Assembly (NCBI GenBank): GCA_032334235.1
Contig: JAVSGI010000003.1
Span: forward strand, 1,302,001 to 1,366,000
DNA from: Paracoccaceae bacterium Fryx2
GTDB taxonomy: Bacteria; Pseudomonadota; Alphaproteobacteria; Rhodobacterales; Rhodobacteraceae
Length of the DNA: 64,000 nucleotides
Direction of reading: 5' to 3'
A program made the translations under genes and the position numbers. The notes beneath the pieces are model-generated. The model saw only the letters and a list, made by a program, of their open reading frames with translations. It did not search any database and was not told the origin of the DNA. This document shows positions 54,634 to 63,848 of this stretch, one piece after another. Position 1 is the first letter of the stretch; every line of letters begins with the position of its first letter.

Positions 54634-55675
54634 TCAGGCTGGGTGCGGGTTGATGCGACCCAGTTGGCCGAGGCGGCGCATGTTGTAGGCGAGATTCTTC
54701 ATGCCGACTTTGGCCTTCGCCCGCACCAAGCCGATGGTGCGCACCAGGGTGCCGCCCATGTCGTTGGCCTGCGCGCCGAAGATGTGCTCAACCCGGACCC
54801 GCACGGTGGATTTGGTGCGGTTGCTGCCCTTGGCCTGGTCGGTCAGCGGCTTGCCCCGATTGCCCTTGCGGTGGATGTGGCTTTTCAGTTTTAAGGCGCG
54901 GAGTTTGGCCTCCATCTCCTCGGACCGATAAGCAGCATCCGCCCACACGCCAGACCCGGTGTTGCCCTGCATCAGCAGATGATCCACTGCCTGGCTGTCA
55001 TGCACAGCGGCGTCGGTGACGTGGTAGCGCCGGACCAGCTTATGCGTGCGGTCCACATTCACATGGTTCTTGTAGCCGTAGTGGCTCTTGCCGTGCTTTT
55101 TCGTCCAACGTGCGTCCACATCCTTTTGCACCCGTTTCGCTGGCTTATCAGCCCAATCCTCGGGGACCTCGCCCTTCTTGATCGTTGCGTTTTCATCGCG
55201 CGTGTTGTGATTGCGCGGCACCGGCACGATGGAGGCGTCCAGGATCTGACCGCCGCGCGCAATGTAGCCCCGCCGCGCCAAATGACCGTCAAACAACCCG
55301 AACAACTCCTCCACCTTCGGCCTGCGCCAGCGCATCGCGATACAGCCACACCGTCTTGGCGTCGGGCACCCGGTCACCAAGGCCCAACCCCAGGAAGCGC
55401 ATAAAGGAAAGCCGGTCGCGGACCTGATATTCGATCTGATCATCCGACAGGTTGTAAAGCGCGCTCAGAACCAGCGTCTTGAACATCAGCACCGCATCTA
55501 TCGGCTTGCGCCCCGCGCGGGACTTGCGATCCGCAACAGGCTTGCGCCAGACCCGCTCAAGAGCCGGACGAAACTCCTCCCACGGCACGACGGCATCAAT
55601 TTCGACCAGCGGATCCCTTTTGGCATCGAGGCTCGCGTAACGGTCCGAAAGATCGAAAAAACCCATCTGCGCCAT
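54634..55675 (-). pseudogene. IS5-family transposase, frameshifted
   Basis: The N-terminal half (from ATG 55675; MGFFDLSDRYASLDAKRDPL) runs in one frame to about 55320. The C-terminal half (KVEELFGLFDGHLARRGYIA, LDASIVPVPRNHNTRDENA, RVRVEHIFGAQANDMGG) is in another. The break falls after RDALAQA, near 55320. No obvious slippery run is present, so mutation is more likely than programmed frameshifting. Ends could not be defined. Confidence 0.82.
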
Positions 55676-55823
55676 CGTTGCATCCCCAATGCCAGTTCAC
55701 TGTCTCACCATACCGAAGTGCGGGGGATGGGGCAATTTATAGAGGTGCCCATGAGTGACCCGACCCACGCCTTGAGCCGCTCTGTCACCACCGGATCGGC
55801 GGCGGGCCTGCGTTTGAAGAGGC

Positions 55824-55841
55824 CCAACATCAGCCTGTTGG
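55824..55841. terminator. Weak hairpin at the end of the zinc operon
   Basis: CCAACA and TGTTGG form a six-pair stem around a six-base loop, overlapping the last codons of the WD40 gene. No T tract follows in the direction of transcription, so it is at best a weak terminator. Confidence 0.3.
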
Positions 55842-56879
55842 CCCTAATGGGGCCCAGAGCACCACCCCGTCTTCGGCGGCGGCCAGCATCCAGCCGCTGT
55901 CCGGGGTCACCACCAGATGGGTGATCGCAGCCCCGCTGCGGCGCTTGATGACACGGGGCTGGGCGATGGGATCAATCTCGCTGAACAGCACCACACCGTT
56001 GTCAAACCCACAGAGCAGACCATCATGGCCGGGCAGGCCCACGACGGCGGTTGCCAGCGTGTCGCCATCATAGCAAAGCGTCAGCGGCTTTTGCCCCATC
56101 GGGCCATTGGCGCCATCGAACGGCCAGCAGATCGCCTCTTGCGCTCCGCTGGAAGCGAGGAACGGCAGTTTTCCCACCCAATCCATCGACTTCACCTTTG
56201 CCGGATAGCCCGACATCCGCATGTCGGCCTTGTCGCGCAGCCGCCAGCCGTGGAGGGCGTTCTCCTGCATGGTCGAGACGATAAACCGGTTGTCCGGGCT
56301 CCATGTCACCCCCACATGGCTGCCCGCCCATTTCAGCGATGACGGTTTCCAGTCGCGCCGCCCGCGCGTCCAGAGCGTGACCCCACCGTAATGTGCGACG
56401 GCCAGACGCTCGCCTTTGCGGTCAAAGGCGAGGCCGCCCACAGTGCTGGGATGGTCAAGCTTATGCGCCCTCCCGTCTGCATCGTGAACGTGCGCCGTCT
56501 TGCCCACGGATGCGGCCCACGCGCCCTTGCGGTGAGACGCGATGCAATCCACCCACCGCAGCCCGTGGCTGGCGATCTCCGTTACCTCGCCATCATCGCT
56601 GATCTTCAAGACCCGTCCGTCATCGCCCCCGGTCAGCACGCCCGCGCTATGGCGAGCCATGCACAGCACCGTACCCCGATGGACAGGCACTTCCTGCATC
56701 GGCAGGTCGGGGCGGAAGATCCGCACCACCCCGTCGCCAAAGCCTGCAAAAACGGTGTCATCCAAAGCCACCGTACAGGTCGGCACCGCATCGCAGATGA
56801 AATACCGCCCCAGCTTTTCGATGGCCGTCGGCTCGGCTGTGCGCGCCACTGGATCAAGGATCGTCACGCCGCCTTGCAT
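55830..56879 (-). CDS. WD40-type beta-propeller protein of the zinc operon, 349 aa
   Basis: Repeated propeller blades are visible, for example [55 protein letters not shown] and [19 protein letters not shown], giving about seven blades. There is no signal peptide, so it should be cytoplasmic, unlike the periplasmic AztD chaperone. It starts 16 bases inside the cobW gene and is the last gene of the zur-znu operon. It may assist CobW in zinc delivery or sense metal status, but this is inference from context. Confidence 0.78.
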   Translation of the reverse strand: MQGGVTILDPVARTAEPTAIEKLGRYFICDAVPTCTVALDDTVFAGFGDGVVRIFRPDLPMQEVPVHRGTVLCMARHSAGVLTGGDDGRVLKISDDGEVTEIASHGLRWVDCIASHRKGAWAASVGKTAHVHDADGRAHKLDHPSTVGGLAFDRKGERLAVAHYGGVTLWTRGRRDWKPSSLKWAGSHVGVTWSPDNRFIVSTMQENALHGWRLRDKADMRMSGYPAKVKSMDWVGKLPFLASSGAQEAICWPFDGANGPMGQKPLTLCYDGDTLATAVVGLPGHDGLLCGFDNGVVLFSEIDPIAQPRVIKRRSGAAITHLVVTPDSGWMLAAAEDGVVLWAPLGPTG

Positions 56880-57832
56880 GCCTCGAACCCTTCGCGGAGA
56901 TTCATGCTGTCAAGATTGCGACCGATGAACACCAATTTGGTCTGGCGCGGCTTGTCGGTCGGCCATGGCCCCAGCAGGTTGCCATCCATCAGCATATGCA
57001 CGCCCTGAATGACATAGCGCTGATCCTCGCCCGCCATGTCGATGATGCCTTTGGAGCGCAGCAGGTCTTGGCCCTTTTCGCGCAGGAGTTTGCTGAACCA
57101 AATCTGGAACGCATCCGGGTTCATGGGCACATCGGAGTGCAGCGAGATGCTGGTGACCTCGTCATCATGCTCATGGGCGTGGTCTTCGGTCAGGAAGTCG
57201 GGCTCGATTTCCAGCACGCGCTCCAGCTCAAACGCTTTCAGGCCCAGCACCTGATCCAGATCCACGGCGCAGCGCGCGGTGCGGATGATGCGGGCCGTGG
57301 GGTTGATGCTGCGCAGCCGCGCCTCGACCGCCGTCAGGGCGTTGGCATCCACCAGATCAGTCTTGTTCAACAGCACGATGTCGGCAAAGGCGATCTGCTC
57401 GGCGGCCTCGTGGCTCTCGTCCAGATGGGTGGACAGGTTCACCGCATCGGCCACGGTCAGGATTGCGTCCAGCCGGGTGCGGGCTGCAACATCGGCATCG
57501 ACGTAGAACGTCTGCGCCACCGGAGCGGGGTCGGCAAGGCCGGTGGTTTCGATCAGGATGCCGTCCAGCCCCTTGCGCTTCATCAGCCCGCCGATGATGC
57601 GGATCAGATCGCCGCGCACGGTGCAGCAGATGCAGCCGTTGTTCATCTCGAACACTTCCTCGTCGGCATGGGTGACAAGGTCATTGTCGATGCCGGTCTC
57701 ACCGAATTCGTTGATGATGACGGCAAACTTGCGGCCGTGGTTTTCGGTCAGGATGCGGTTCAGAAGCGTGGTCTTGCCTGCGCCGAGAAACCCGGTGAGG
57801 ACGGTGACGGGGATTTGTGCGGTCATGGTCAT
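56864..57832 (-). CDS. CobW/COG0523-family GTP-dependent metal chaperone, 322 aa
   Basis: A G3E GTPase with Walker A GFLGAGKT (residues 14-21), the metal-binding CICC (67-70), ETTGLADP and NKTDLVD. A His-rich stretch (HAHEHDDE) lies before the C-terminal domain. In this setting, under Zur and beside znuABC, it should be a ZigA/YciC-type zinc chaperone that supplies zinc to key enzymes during starvation. Its ATG overlaps the znuA stop by 4 bases. A second ATG two codons in is also possible. Confidence 0.9.
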   Translation of the reverse strand: MTMTAQIPVTVLTGFLGAGKTTLLNRILTENHGRKFAVIINEFGETGIDNDLVTHADEEVFEMNNGCICCTVRGDLIRIIGGLMKRKGLDGILIETTGLADPAPVAQTFYVDADVAARTRLDAILTVADAVNLSTHLDESHEAAEQIAFADIVLLNKTDLVDANALTAVEARLRSINPTARIIRTARCAVDLDQVLGLKAFELERVLEIEPDFLTEDHAHEHDDEVTSISLHSDVPMNPDAFQIWFSKLLREKGQDLLRSKGIIDMAGEDQRYVIQGVHMLMDGNLLGPWPTDKPRQTKLVFIGRNLDSMNLREGFEACKAA

Positions 57833-58791
57833 TCCTTCAAGGCTGCGGTGAGGGTGGCCACGTTGTGGCGCATCATGGCAAGGTAAGTGCCGGCCGGGCC
57901 ATCGGGGCCGGACAAGGCATCGGAGAACAGCGTGCCGCCGATCTGGGCCCCGGTCTCGGATGTGATCTGTTCCAGCAACCGGCTGTCGGTGATGTTTTCT
58001 ACAAACACGGCCGGGATCGCTTCGGCCTTCATCTGGGTGATCAGGGCGGCCACATCGGCGGCAGAGGCTTCGGCTTCGGTGCTGAGGCCTTCGGGCGCGT
58101 GGAAGGTCATGCCGTAGGCGGCAGCGAAGTAGCCGAACGCATCATGCGATGTGACGACCGACCGGCGGTCTTCCGGCAGAGCGATCATCGCGGCCCTGAT
58201 CTCGGCATCGAGCCCCGAAAGCTCGGCCAGATAGGCGGTGGCGTTTGCGGAATAGACCTCTTCGCCAGCCGGATCGGCGGCAATCAGGGCCTGCGCGATG
58301 TTGGAGACGTAAATCTTGGCGTTATCGATGCTTTGCCAGGCATGAGGATCAACAGCACCGTGATCGTGGCCCGTATGGTCATCGTGGTCATGCGCCTCAC
58401 CCTCGGCATGCGCCTCGCCTTCGGCATGATCGTCATGGCCTTCCTCGACCATTTCCAGCGCCTTGATGCCATCGGTGGCCACCACAACCGGCCCCTTGAA
58501 TTCCGACGCCTCGATCAGCCGGTCAAGCCAGCCCTCGAACCCAATGCCGTTGACAAATACCACCCTTGCTGCAGCCACCGTCTGCGCATCGGCCGGGGTC
58601 GGCGCGTAGACATGCGCATCACCATCCGGGCCGACCAGCGTGGTCACGGCAACCCGGTCGCCACCAACTTCGGCCACCATGTCGCCAAGGATGGAAAAGC
58701 TGGCGACAACGGGCAGTTTGTCTTGGGCAAAGGCCGACATTGGCAGGATGGCAAGGGCAGTCGTCAGGCCAAGAAACATACGGCGATGCAT
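57829..58791 (-). CDS. znuA: ZnuA-like zinc-binding periplasmic protein, 320 aa
   Basis: A signal peptide ends near AFA-QD (residue 22). Zinc ligands are expected at H60 (GDAHVYAP) and H150 (DPHAW) and further on (SHDAFGY). Between them lies a long His/Asp/Glu-rich loop (about 119-145), characteristic of zinc-specific cluster A-I receptors, where it captures or senses zinc. The gene lies 12 bases downstream of znuB. Length is normal. Confidence 0.93.
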   Translation of the reverse strand: MHRRMFLGLTTALAILPMSAFAQDKLPVVASFSILGDMVAEVGGDRVAVTTLVGPDGDAHVYAPTPADAQTVAAARVVFVNGIGFEGWLDRLIEASEFKGPVVVATDGIKALEMVEEGHDDHAEGEAHAEGEAHDHDDHTGHDHGAVDPHAWQSIDNAKIYVSNIAQALIAADPAGEEVYSANATAYLAELSGLDAEIRAAMIALPEDRRSVVTSHDAFGYFAAAYGMTFHAPEGLSTEAEASAADVAALITQMKAEAIPAVFVENITDSRLLEQITSETGAQIGGTLFSDALSGPDGPAGTYLAMMRHNVATLTAALKE

Positions 58792-58803
58792 GGGGTTATC
58801 CTT

Positions 58804-59670
58804 TCAGGATTGCAGATGGGGGCGCGGCAGATAGCGCGCCATGAGGCTGCCTTGCGGGCCAAAGATGACCGAAGCGGCATAGAGTGCGCCCGCAACCAGG
58901 ATGATCGCAGGGCCGGTGGGGAGGGATGCGTGGTAGGACAACAGAAGGCCGGTGATGCTGGACGCCACCGCCACAAGGATCGCCACGCCGATCATCCCGG
59001 CAATGCCTTGCGCCCAGAATCGGGCGCTTGCGGCGGGCAGGATCATCAGGCCGACCGACATCAGCGTGCCAAGCGCCTGAAACCCGGCGACAAGGTTCAG
59101 CACCACCAAGGCCAGAAAGCCGAAATGCGTGATCGCCGACATTCGGCTGACCGAGGCGAGGAACTGCGGATCGGCACATTCCAGCACCAGCGGGCGAAAC
59201 AGCACTGCCAGCGCAAACCATGTGATCGTGGCAATCGAACAGAGCAGAACCAGCGCATCATCATTCAGCGCCAGCACCGTGCCGAACAGCACATGCAACA
59301 GGTCCACGCTGCTGCCCTTGACCGACACGATCAGTACCCCTGCGGCCAGACTGATCAGATAGAAGGCGGCCATGCTTGCGTCTTCCTTCAGCGCGGTCAT
59401 GCGGGTGACAAAGCCCGACAGCAGCGCCACAGCCATGCCCGCCACCAAGCCGCCGATGGTCATCGCGCCCAGCGACAGGCCAGACACCAAGAACCCTACA
59501 GCGGCACCGGGCAGGATGGCATGGGCCATCGCGTCGCCGGTCAGGCTCATCCGGCGCAGCATCAGGAAGACGCCAATGGGCGTGGCCCCGATGGATATGG
59601 CGATGCAGCCCAGAAGCGCGCGGCGCATGAAGGCGAAGTCGAGGAACGGGGAGATGATCAGGTCGATCAT
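58804..59670 (-). CDS. znuB: ZnuB-like zinc ABC transporter permease, 288 aa
   Basis: About eight membrane segments of the ABC-3 family are present, with conserved LTGDAMAHAILPGAAVGFL near residue 43 and GTLMSVGLMILPAASAR in the second half. It forms the channel for zinc from ZnuA. The ATG overlaps the znuC stop by 4 bases, indicating coupled translation. Confidence 0.93.
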   Translation of the reverse strand: MIDLIISPFLDFAFMRRALLGCIAISIGATPIGVFLMLRRMSLTGDAMAHAILPGAAVGFLVSGLSLGAMTIGGLVAGMAVALLSGFVTRMTALKEDASMAAFYLISLAAGVLIVSVKGSSVDLLHVLFGTVLALNDDALVLLCSIATITWFALAVLFRPLVLECADPQFLASVSRMSAITHFGFLALVVLNLVAGFQALGTLMSVGLMILPAASARFWAQGIAGMIGVAILVAVASSITGLLLSYHASLPTGPAIILVAGALYAASVIFGPQGSLMARYLPRPHLQS

Positions 59671-60419
59671 GCCGCGCCTCGGTTTTGTTTGCGTGTCTCG
59701 GGCAGACAGACGGCGGCGTCCTCATCAAACGCCTCGCACATCTGGCGGGCGCGCAAGAGGTTGGCGGGCGTCAGCACCGATGCGGTCGGCCCGTGTGCGA
59801 CCATCTCGCGCGCGATCATCAGGGTGTTGGGGAACTGTGCCCGCACGGTGTCAAGGTCATGCAGCACCGCCACCACGGTGCGCCCCTCGCCATGCCAGCG
59901 CTGAACCAGCGCCATCAGATCGGCGGCGGTCTTGGCGTCGATGGAAGTAAAGGGTTCGTCCAGCAGGATCACCTGCGCCTCTTGCAGCAACAGCCGTGCG
60001 AAGAGCACCCGCTGCATCTGCCCACCCGAGAGCGCACCAATCGGGCGGCGCTCAAACCCGGTCAACCCCACGGCGGCAAGGGCCATAGCAATCCGGTCAG
60101 CATGCCCTGCGGTGATCCGGCCAAAGGGGCCGATGTCCGCCCAAAGCCCCATGGCCACCAGATCGCGCACCGACACAGGAAAACTGCGGTCAATCTCGGC
60201 TTGTTGCGGCAGATAGGCCACGCGCGATTTCGCCAACGATATGTGCCCCTCGAGCGGACGCAGCGCGCCGATGATGCCCTTGAGCAGGGTCGATTTCCCA
60301 GCGCCGTTGGGGCCGACAATCGCTGTCAAACTGCCTGATGGAATTGTCGCATCCAGATGATGCACCGTAGGGTGGCGGTCATAGCCCAGCGTCAGATCCT
60401 GCAAGACGATGGCTGGCAT
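59667..60419 (-). CDS. znuC: ZnuC-like zinc ABC transporter ATPase, 250 aa
   Basis: Walker A GPNGAGKST (36-44), Q-loop YLPQQAEI, signature ALSGGQMQRV, Walker B VILLDEPFTSID and the H-loop VLHDLD are complete. It powers ZnuB. It begins three bases after the 34-residue peptide gene, so its translation is probably coupled to that frame. Confidence 0.93.
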   Translation of the reverse strand: MPAIVLQDLTLGYDRHPTVHHLDATIPSGSLTAIVGPNGAGKSTLLKGIIGALRPLEGHISLAKSRVAYLPQQAEIDRSFPVSVRDLVAMGLWADIGPFGRITAGHADRIAMALAAVGLTGFERRPIGALSGGQMQRVLFARLLLQEAQVILLDEPFTSIDAKTAADLMALVQRWHGEGRTVVAVLHDLDTVRAQFPNTLMIAREMVAHGPTASVLTPANLLRARQMCEAFDEDAAVCLPETRKQNRGAA

Positions 60420-60422
60420 GGC

Positions 60423-60527
60423 TTAACCCACCACGACCGCAAAGGCCGCCCACAGCAGGCCCCACACCACTGCCGCCACAGCCAGCCGCAGGCCAAGCCC
60501 CGACAGGATCAGGCTGAACCCGGTCAC
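60423..60527 (-). CDS. 34-residue single-pass membrane peptide between zur and znuC
   Basis: The GTG start at 60527 overlaps the zur stop (GTGA) and the TAA lies three bases before the znuC ATG. The product is one hydrophobic helix (SLILSGLGLRLAVAAVVWGL then LWAAFAVVVG). It is too short for routine annotation. The perfect fit between two operon genes argues that it is translated. It may help the transporter assemble, or simply couple translation. Confidence 0.55.
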   Translation of the reverse strand: MTGFSLILSGLGLRLAVAAVVWGLLWAAFAVVVG

Positions 60528-60964
60528 GCCTTGGCCCCCGCCCCGTTGTCTGTGCCCGCGTCACAGTCGCCGCAGCGGCCATGCACCTCGACCACAGGAT
60601 GGGTTGGGCGAAAGCCGTCCTTGGCCAGCGCCTTGGTGATGCGCCCTACCTCGGCCCCGGCGTCACGTTCCTGCACTCGACCACAGTCATCGCAGATCGC
60701 AAAGACAACGGCGCGATCAGGGGTATCCGTGGCGGGCAGATAGGCGTTCAGCGATTCAATCCGCCGCACACGGCCCGCGCGGATCAGATGCTCCAGCGCG
60801 CGGTACACGGTCGTGGGGGCAATCCGGGGGCGGTCAGGCTTCAGCCGGTCAAGGATGTCATAGGCCGAAACGGGACCGTTCGCTGCGCGCAATACATCAA
60901 AGACCAGCCGGTCGTTGCCGGTTGGCTGGAGGGGATGGTCATGGGTCGGGAACGGTCTGATCAC
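60524..60964 (-). CDS. zur: Zur-like Fur-family zinc uptake repressor, 146 aa
   Basis: A winged-helix N-terminal domain (VSAYDILDRLKPDRPRIAPT, TVYRALEHL) precedes the dimerisation domain, with structural-zinc cysteine pairs CDDC (near 91) and CGDC (near 131). The short acidic start and a LIRAGRVRRIESLNAY strand fit Zur rather than Fur. A Zur box lies 25 bases upstream, so the gene represses itself and the downstream znu operon when zinc is plentiful. Confidence 0.9.
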   Translation of the reverse strand: MIRPFPTHDHPLQPTGNDRLVFDVLRAANGPVSAYDILDRLKPDRPRIAPTTVYRALEHLIRAGRVRRIESLNAYLPATDTPDRAVVFAICDDCGRVQERDAGAEVGRITKALAKDGFRPTHPVVEVHGRCGDCDAGTDNGAGAKA

Positions 60965-60988
60965 GCTGGCCTCATTGGTTCTAGAATA

Positions 60989-61001
60989 GTTATACTATAA
61001 C
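60989..61001. promoter_or_regulatory. Zur box (GTTATA-C-TATAAC)
   Basis: This perfect 13-base inverted repeat, GTTATACTATAAC, is extended to A-box-A on the flanks and lies 25 bases before the zur start. It matches the alphaproteobacterial Zur operator core as known for this group. It should control the zur-znuCBA-cobW-WD40 unit. Confidence 0.82.
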
Positions 61002-61044
61002 ATAACACTCCACAAGCCGACCGCGGGTCGTAATCCCCTAGGCG

Positions 61045-62094
61045 TTACATCCGCCGTCGCGCCAGAAGGCCTACGAAGAACGCCCCGCCAATCAGGCCGG
61101 TCACCACACCAATCGGCATGTCTTCGGGGGCCATCACGACGCGGGCGATGATGTCGGCCCAGATCAGGAAGATCGCGCCGAACAGGGCCGAGAACGGCAG
61201 CACGCGCGCGTTGTTGCCGCCCATCACCAGCCGCACGATATGGGGCATCATCAGGCCGACAAAGCCGATGATCCCGGAAAACGCCACCATAACCCCGGTG
61301 ATCAGCGCCCCCGCCACGAACACCTGCAGCCGGAACCGTGCAGGCGCGATGCCCAGTGTGGCGGCGGTTTCATCCCCCACACTCATCGCGTTCATTTCGG
61401 GCGCGCGCAGCCACAGCCACGCCCCTGTCGGCACCAGCACAGCCAGCGGCCAGACCATATGCGACCACTGCGCAAGGCCAAGCCCGCCCAGCATCCAGAA
61501 CACCACCGTATGCGTGGCGCGCGGATCGCCCAGGAAAATCAGCACATTGGCCCCGGCCATCACGATAAAGCTGACCGCAACACCGGCCAGAACCAGTCGG
61601 TCGGCCCCGTTGGCCCCGGTCAGGTGAACCACACCCACCACCAGCATCGCCGCCACCAATGCCCCCGCAAAGGCCAGCAAAGGCACCGTCAGCAGCCCCA
61701 GAAACAGCCCGGTGTGCAGCAGGGCAAGGATCGCGCCAAAAGCGGCGCCCGACGAGATGCCAAGGAGATGCGGATCGGCCAGCGGGTTGCGCGTCACAGC
61801 TTGCAAGGCCGCCCCCACCAGCCCCAGCCCCGCCCCCACAAGCGCCGCCAGCAGCACGCGAGGAAAGCGGATGTCCCAGACAATCGCCTCGCGTCCGTTG
61901 GACCACGTCGCCTCAACCAGCCCCGGAGCCAGTTGGTTGGCCAATACCCCCACCACGGTTGGCAAGGGCACGGGCACCGCCCCCACGGCCACCGCCACAA
62001 GGATGGATGCGCCCAGCACGCACAGGCCAAGCGTGGCCCGTGCCCCAAGGTGCAGGCGGCGTTGCGTGGCGTGGGTCAGGGTGCTGTCGGTCAT
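61045..62094 (-). CDS. FecCD/BtuC-type ABC transporter permease, 349 aa
   Basis: About ten membrane helices with family motifs RFPRVLLAALVGAGLGLVGA, NPLADPHLLGISSGAAFGA, LGGLGLAQW and GFVGLMMPHIVRLV. It imports iron-siderophore, haem or cobalamin-type substrates with the two genes upstream. The frame is open to 62241, but ATG 62094 (MTDSTLTH) lies after the preceding gene and gives the normal length with a ribosome site (GGAGG). Confidence 0.9.
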   Translation of the reverse strand: MTDSTLTHATQRRLHLGARATLGLCVLGASILVAVAVGAVPVPLPTVVGVLANQLAPGLVEATWSNGREAIVWDIRFPRVLLAALVGAGLGLVGAALQAVTRNPLADPHLLGISSGAAFGAILALLHTGLFLGLLTVPLLAFAGALVAAMLVVGVVHLTGANGADRLVLAGVAVSFIVMAGANVLIFLGDPRATHTVVFWMLGGLGLAQWSHMVWPLAVLVPTGAWLWLRAPEMNAMSVGDETAATLGIAPARFRLQVFVAGALITGVMVAFSGIIGFVGLMMPHIVRLVMGGNNARVLPFSALFGAIFLIWADIIARVVMAPEDMPIGVVTGLIGGAFFVGLLARRRM

Positions 62095-62143
62095 CTGAAC
62101 CTCCGGTGAAAAGGCCCGCGCCGATACGCGCGGGCCGCGTTGA

Positions 62144-63073
62144 TCACTTGGCCGTAAAGCCCGCGACCACCTTTTCCACCGCCGCAATGTTGCGCGGCCC
62201 CGGCGTCGCCTCGACGTATTCCAGCACCACGAACCGGTCATTCACCACGGCGTCGATGCTCGCAAAAGCCGGGTTGTTTTTCATGAAGTCGATCTTCTGC
62301 TGAGCTGTCACATCGCCGTAGTTCACGATGACGATGACCTGCGGGTTGCGCTCTACCACCGGCTCCCACGCAATCTCGGTCCAGCTTTTCTCGACATCGT
62401 CCATGATGTTCACGCCCCCCGCTGCCTCGATCATCGCGGTGGGCATGGCGTACTTCCCTGCGGTGAACGGTGCCTCTTCGCCGCTGTCATAGACAAACAC
62501 GCGCAGTGGGTTGCTGCGGTCCACCCCTGCCGTCACCTCGGCCAGACGCGCCTTGTAGCCATCAACCAGCACCACGGCACGGTCCGACACGCCGAAGATC
62601 GTGCCGAGGTTCAGAAGATCATTATACATGTCCTCCATCGCCACCTTGTCTTTCGGGCCAAGGTGGATGCAGCTTTCGGTCAGCTCGTAGGTCTGGATGC
62701 CAAAGGGTTCCTGCGTCTCGGGCGTCACCTCGCCGCCGACCTTCATGCCGTAGTTCCAGCCGGCAAAGAAGAAGTCCGGCTCGGCGCCGACCAGCACTTC
62801 CTTGGTCGGATATTTGGCCGACAGTTCCGGCAGTTCGGCGATGCCTTCCCGCATCTGTGCGTCCAGCGTCTTCCAGCCGGAAATGCCGGTGTAGCCGACC
62901 ATCTGGTCTCGCAAGCCCAGGACAAGCATCATTTCGGTCAGGTTTACATCGTTTGAAATCGCCCGCGTCGGGGCGGCATTGAAGGTCACCTCGCGGTCGC
63001 AGCTTTTCACCGTGACGGGGAAGGCCGCCGCAGAGGTGGCGGACAGCAGCAAGGCAAGGGCGGCAAGTTTCAT
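62144..63073 (-). CDS. BtuF/FepB-type periplasmic binding protein, 309 aa
   Basis: A signal peptide (MKLAALALLLSATSAAA) precedes a TroA-like two-lobe binding protein with PTRAISNDVNLTEMMLVLGL, EVLVGAEPDFFFAGW and a final VEKVVAGF. The substrate cannot be read from the sequence: iron complexes, haem or cobalamin are all possible. It lies 13 bases after the ATPase gene and 49 before the permease. Confidence 0.88.
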   Translation of the reverse strand: MKLAALALLLSATSAAAFPVTVKSCDREVTFNAAPTRAISNDVNLTEMMLVLGLRDQMVGYTGISGWKTLDAQMREGIAELPELSAKYPTKEVLVGAEPDFFFAGWNYGMKVGGEVTPETQEPFGIQTYELTESCIHLGPKDKVAMEDMYNDLLNLGTIFGVSDRAVVLVDGYKARLAEVTAGVDRSNPLRVFVYDSGEEAPFTAGKYAMPTAMIEAAGGVNIMDDVEKSWTEIAWEPVVERNPQVIVIVNYGDVTAQQKIDFMKNNPAFASIDAVVNDRFVVLEYVEATPGPRNIAAVEKVVAGFTAK

Positions 63074-63086
63074 CGAAGTCTCCGGA

Positions 63087-63848
63087 TTACAGGTGGAAGG
63101 AATAGCGCGGGCTGGGGCCGCTGGCGTCGATGCGGGCGGTCACGTCAAAGGCGCGGGTGATCGTGTCTGGCGTCAGCACATCGCAGGGCGGGCCATGCGC
63201 AAGCAGGCGGCCCTGATGCAGGATCAGCAGCGCATCGGCGTGTTCGGCGGCCAGCGTCAGATCATGCAGCGTCAGCACCACCGTCAGGCCAAGACCGCGC
63301 AGCAGGGACAGCACCTCCAACTGATGGCGGATATCCAGGTGATTGGTGGGTTCGTCCAGCACCAGCAGTTCCGGTTCCTGCGCCAGCGCGCGGGCCACCA
63401 TGACGCGCTGCCGCTCGCCCCCTGACAGGGTGCCAAAGGGCATGTCCGCAAAACGCACAAGGTCCATCCGGTGCAGGCTGGCCGCGATCACCTCTGCGTC
63501 GCGCGCCCCTGCCCCGGCAAACCCCGACCGGTGCGGCGTACGGCCAAGGCCGACCATCTCACGCACGGTCAGGGCAAAATCGGTGGGTTGTTCCTGCAAG
63601 ACAGCCGCCACCCGGCGCGCAGCGGCCCGCGGCGACAGCGCCCACAGATCATCACTGCCCAGCGTCACCCGCCCCACATCCGGGCGCAGATAGCGATAGA
63701 GCATCCGCAATAGCGTGGATTTCCCCGCACCATTTGCCCCACAGATTGCCAGTACCTGGCCGCGCAGCACGGTAAAGCTGACATCCGACAGGATCGGGGC
63801 CGCCCCGCGCGGTGCCCACGTCAGTCCTTTGGCGACAAGATGTGTCAT
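63087..63848 (-). CDS. FecE/BtuD-type ABC transporter ATPase, 253 aa
   Basis: Walker A GANGAGKST, signature TLSGGERQRV, Walker B LLVLDEPTNHLD and the H-loop TLHDLT are complete. It powers the FecCD-like permease downstream. Its ATG overlaps the stop of the preceding partial gene as ATGA, so at least four genes form this operon. Confidence 0.92.
   Translation of the reverse strand: MTHLVAKGLTWAPRGAAPILSDVSFTVLRGQVLAICGANGAGKSTLLRMLYRYLRPDVGRVTLGSDDLWALSPRAAARRVAAVLQEQPTDFALTVREMVGLGRTPHRSGFAGAGARDAEVIAASLHRMDLVRFADMPFGTLSGGERQRVMVARALAQEPELLVLDEPTNHLDIRHQLEVLSLLRGLGLTVVLTLHDLTLAAEHADALLILHQGRLLAHGPPCDVLTPDTITRAFDVTARIDASGPSPRYSFHL

Noticed and set aside
57817-59904. Plus-strand open frame of 695 codons, rich in His and Gln
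   Set aside because: It is the antisense shadow of znuA and znuB; the odd composition comes from reading their G+C-rich codons backwards.
61240-62109. Plus-strand open frame of 289 codons rich in His, Pro and Arg
   Set aside because: Antisense of the FecCD-like permease, which has all its family motifs.
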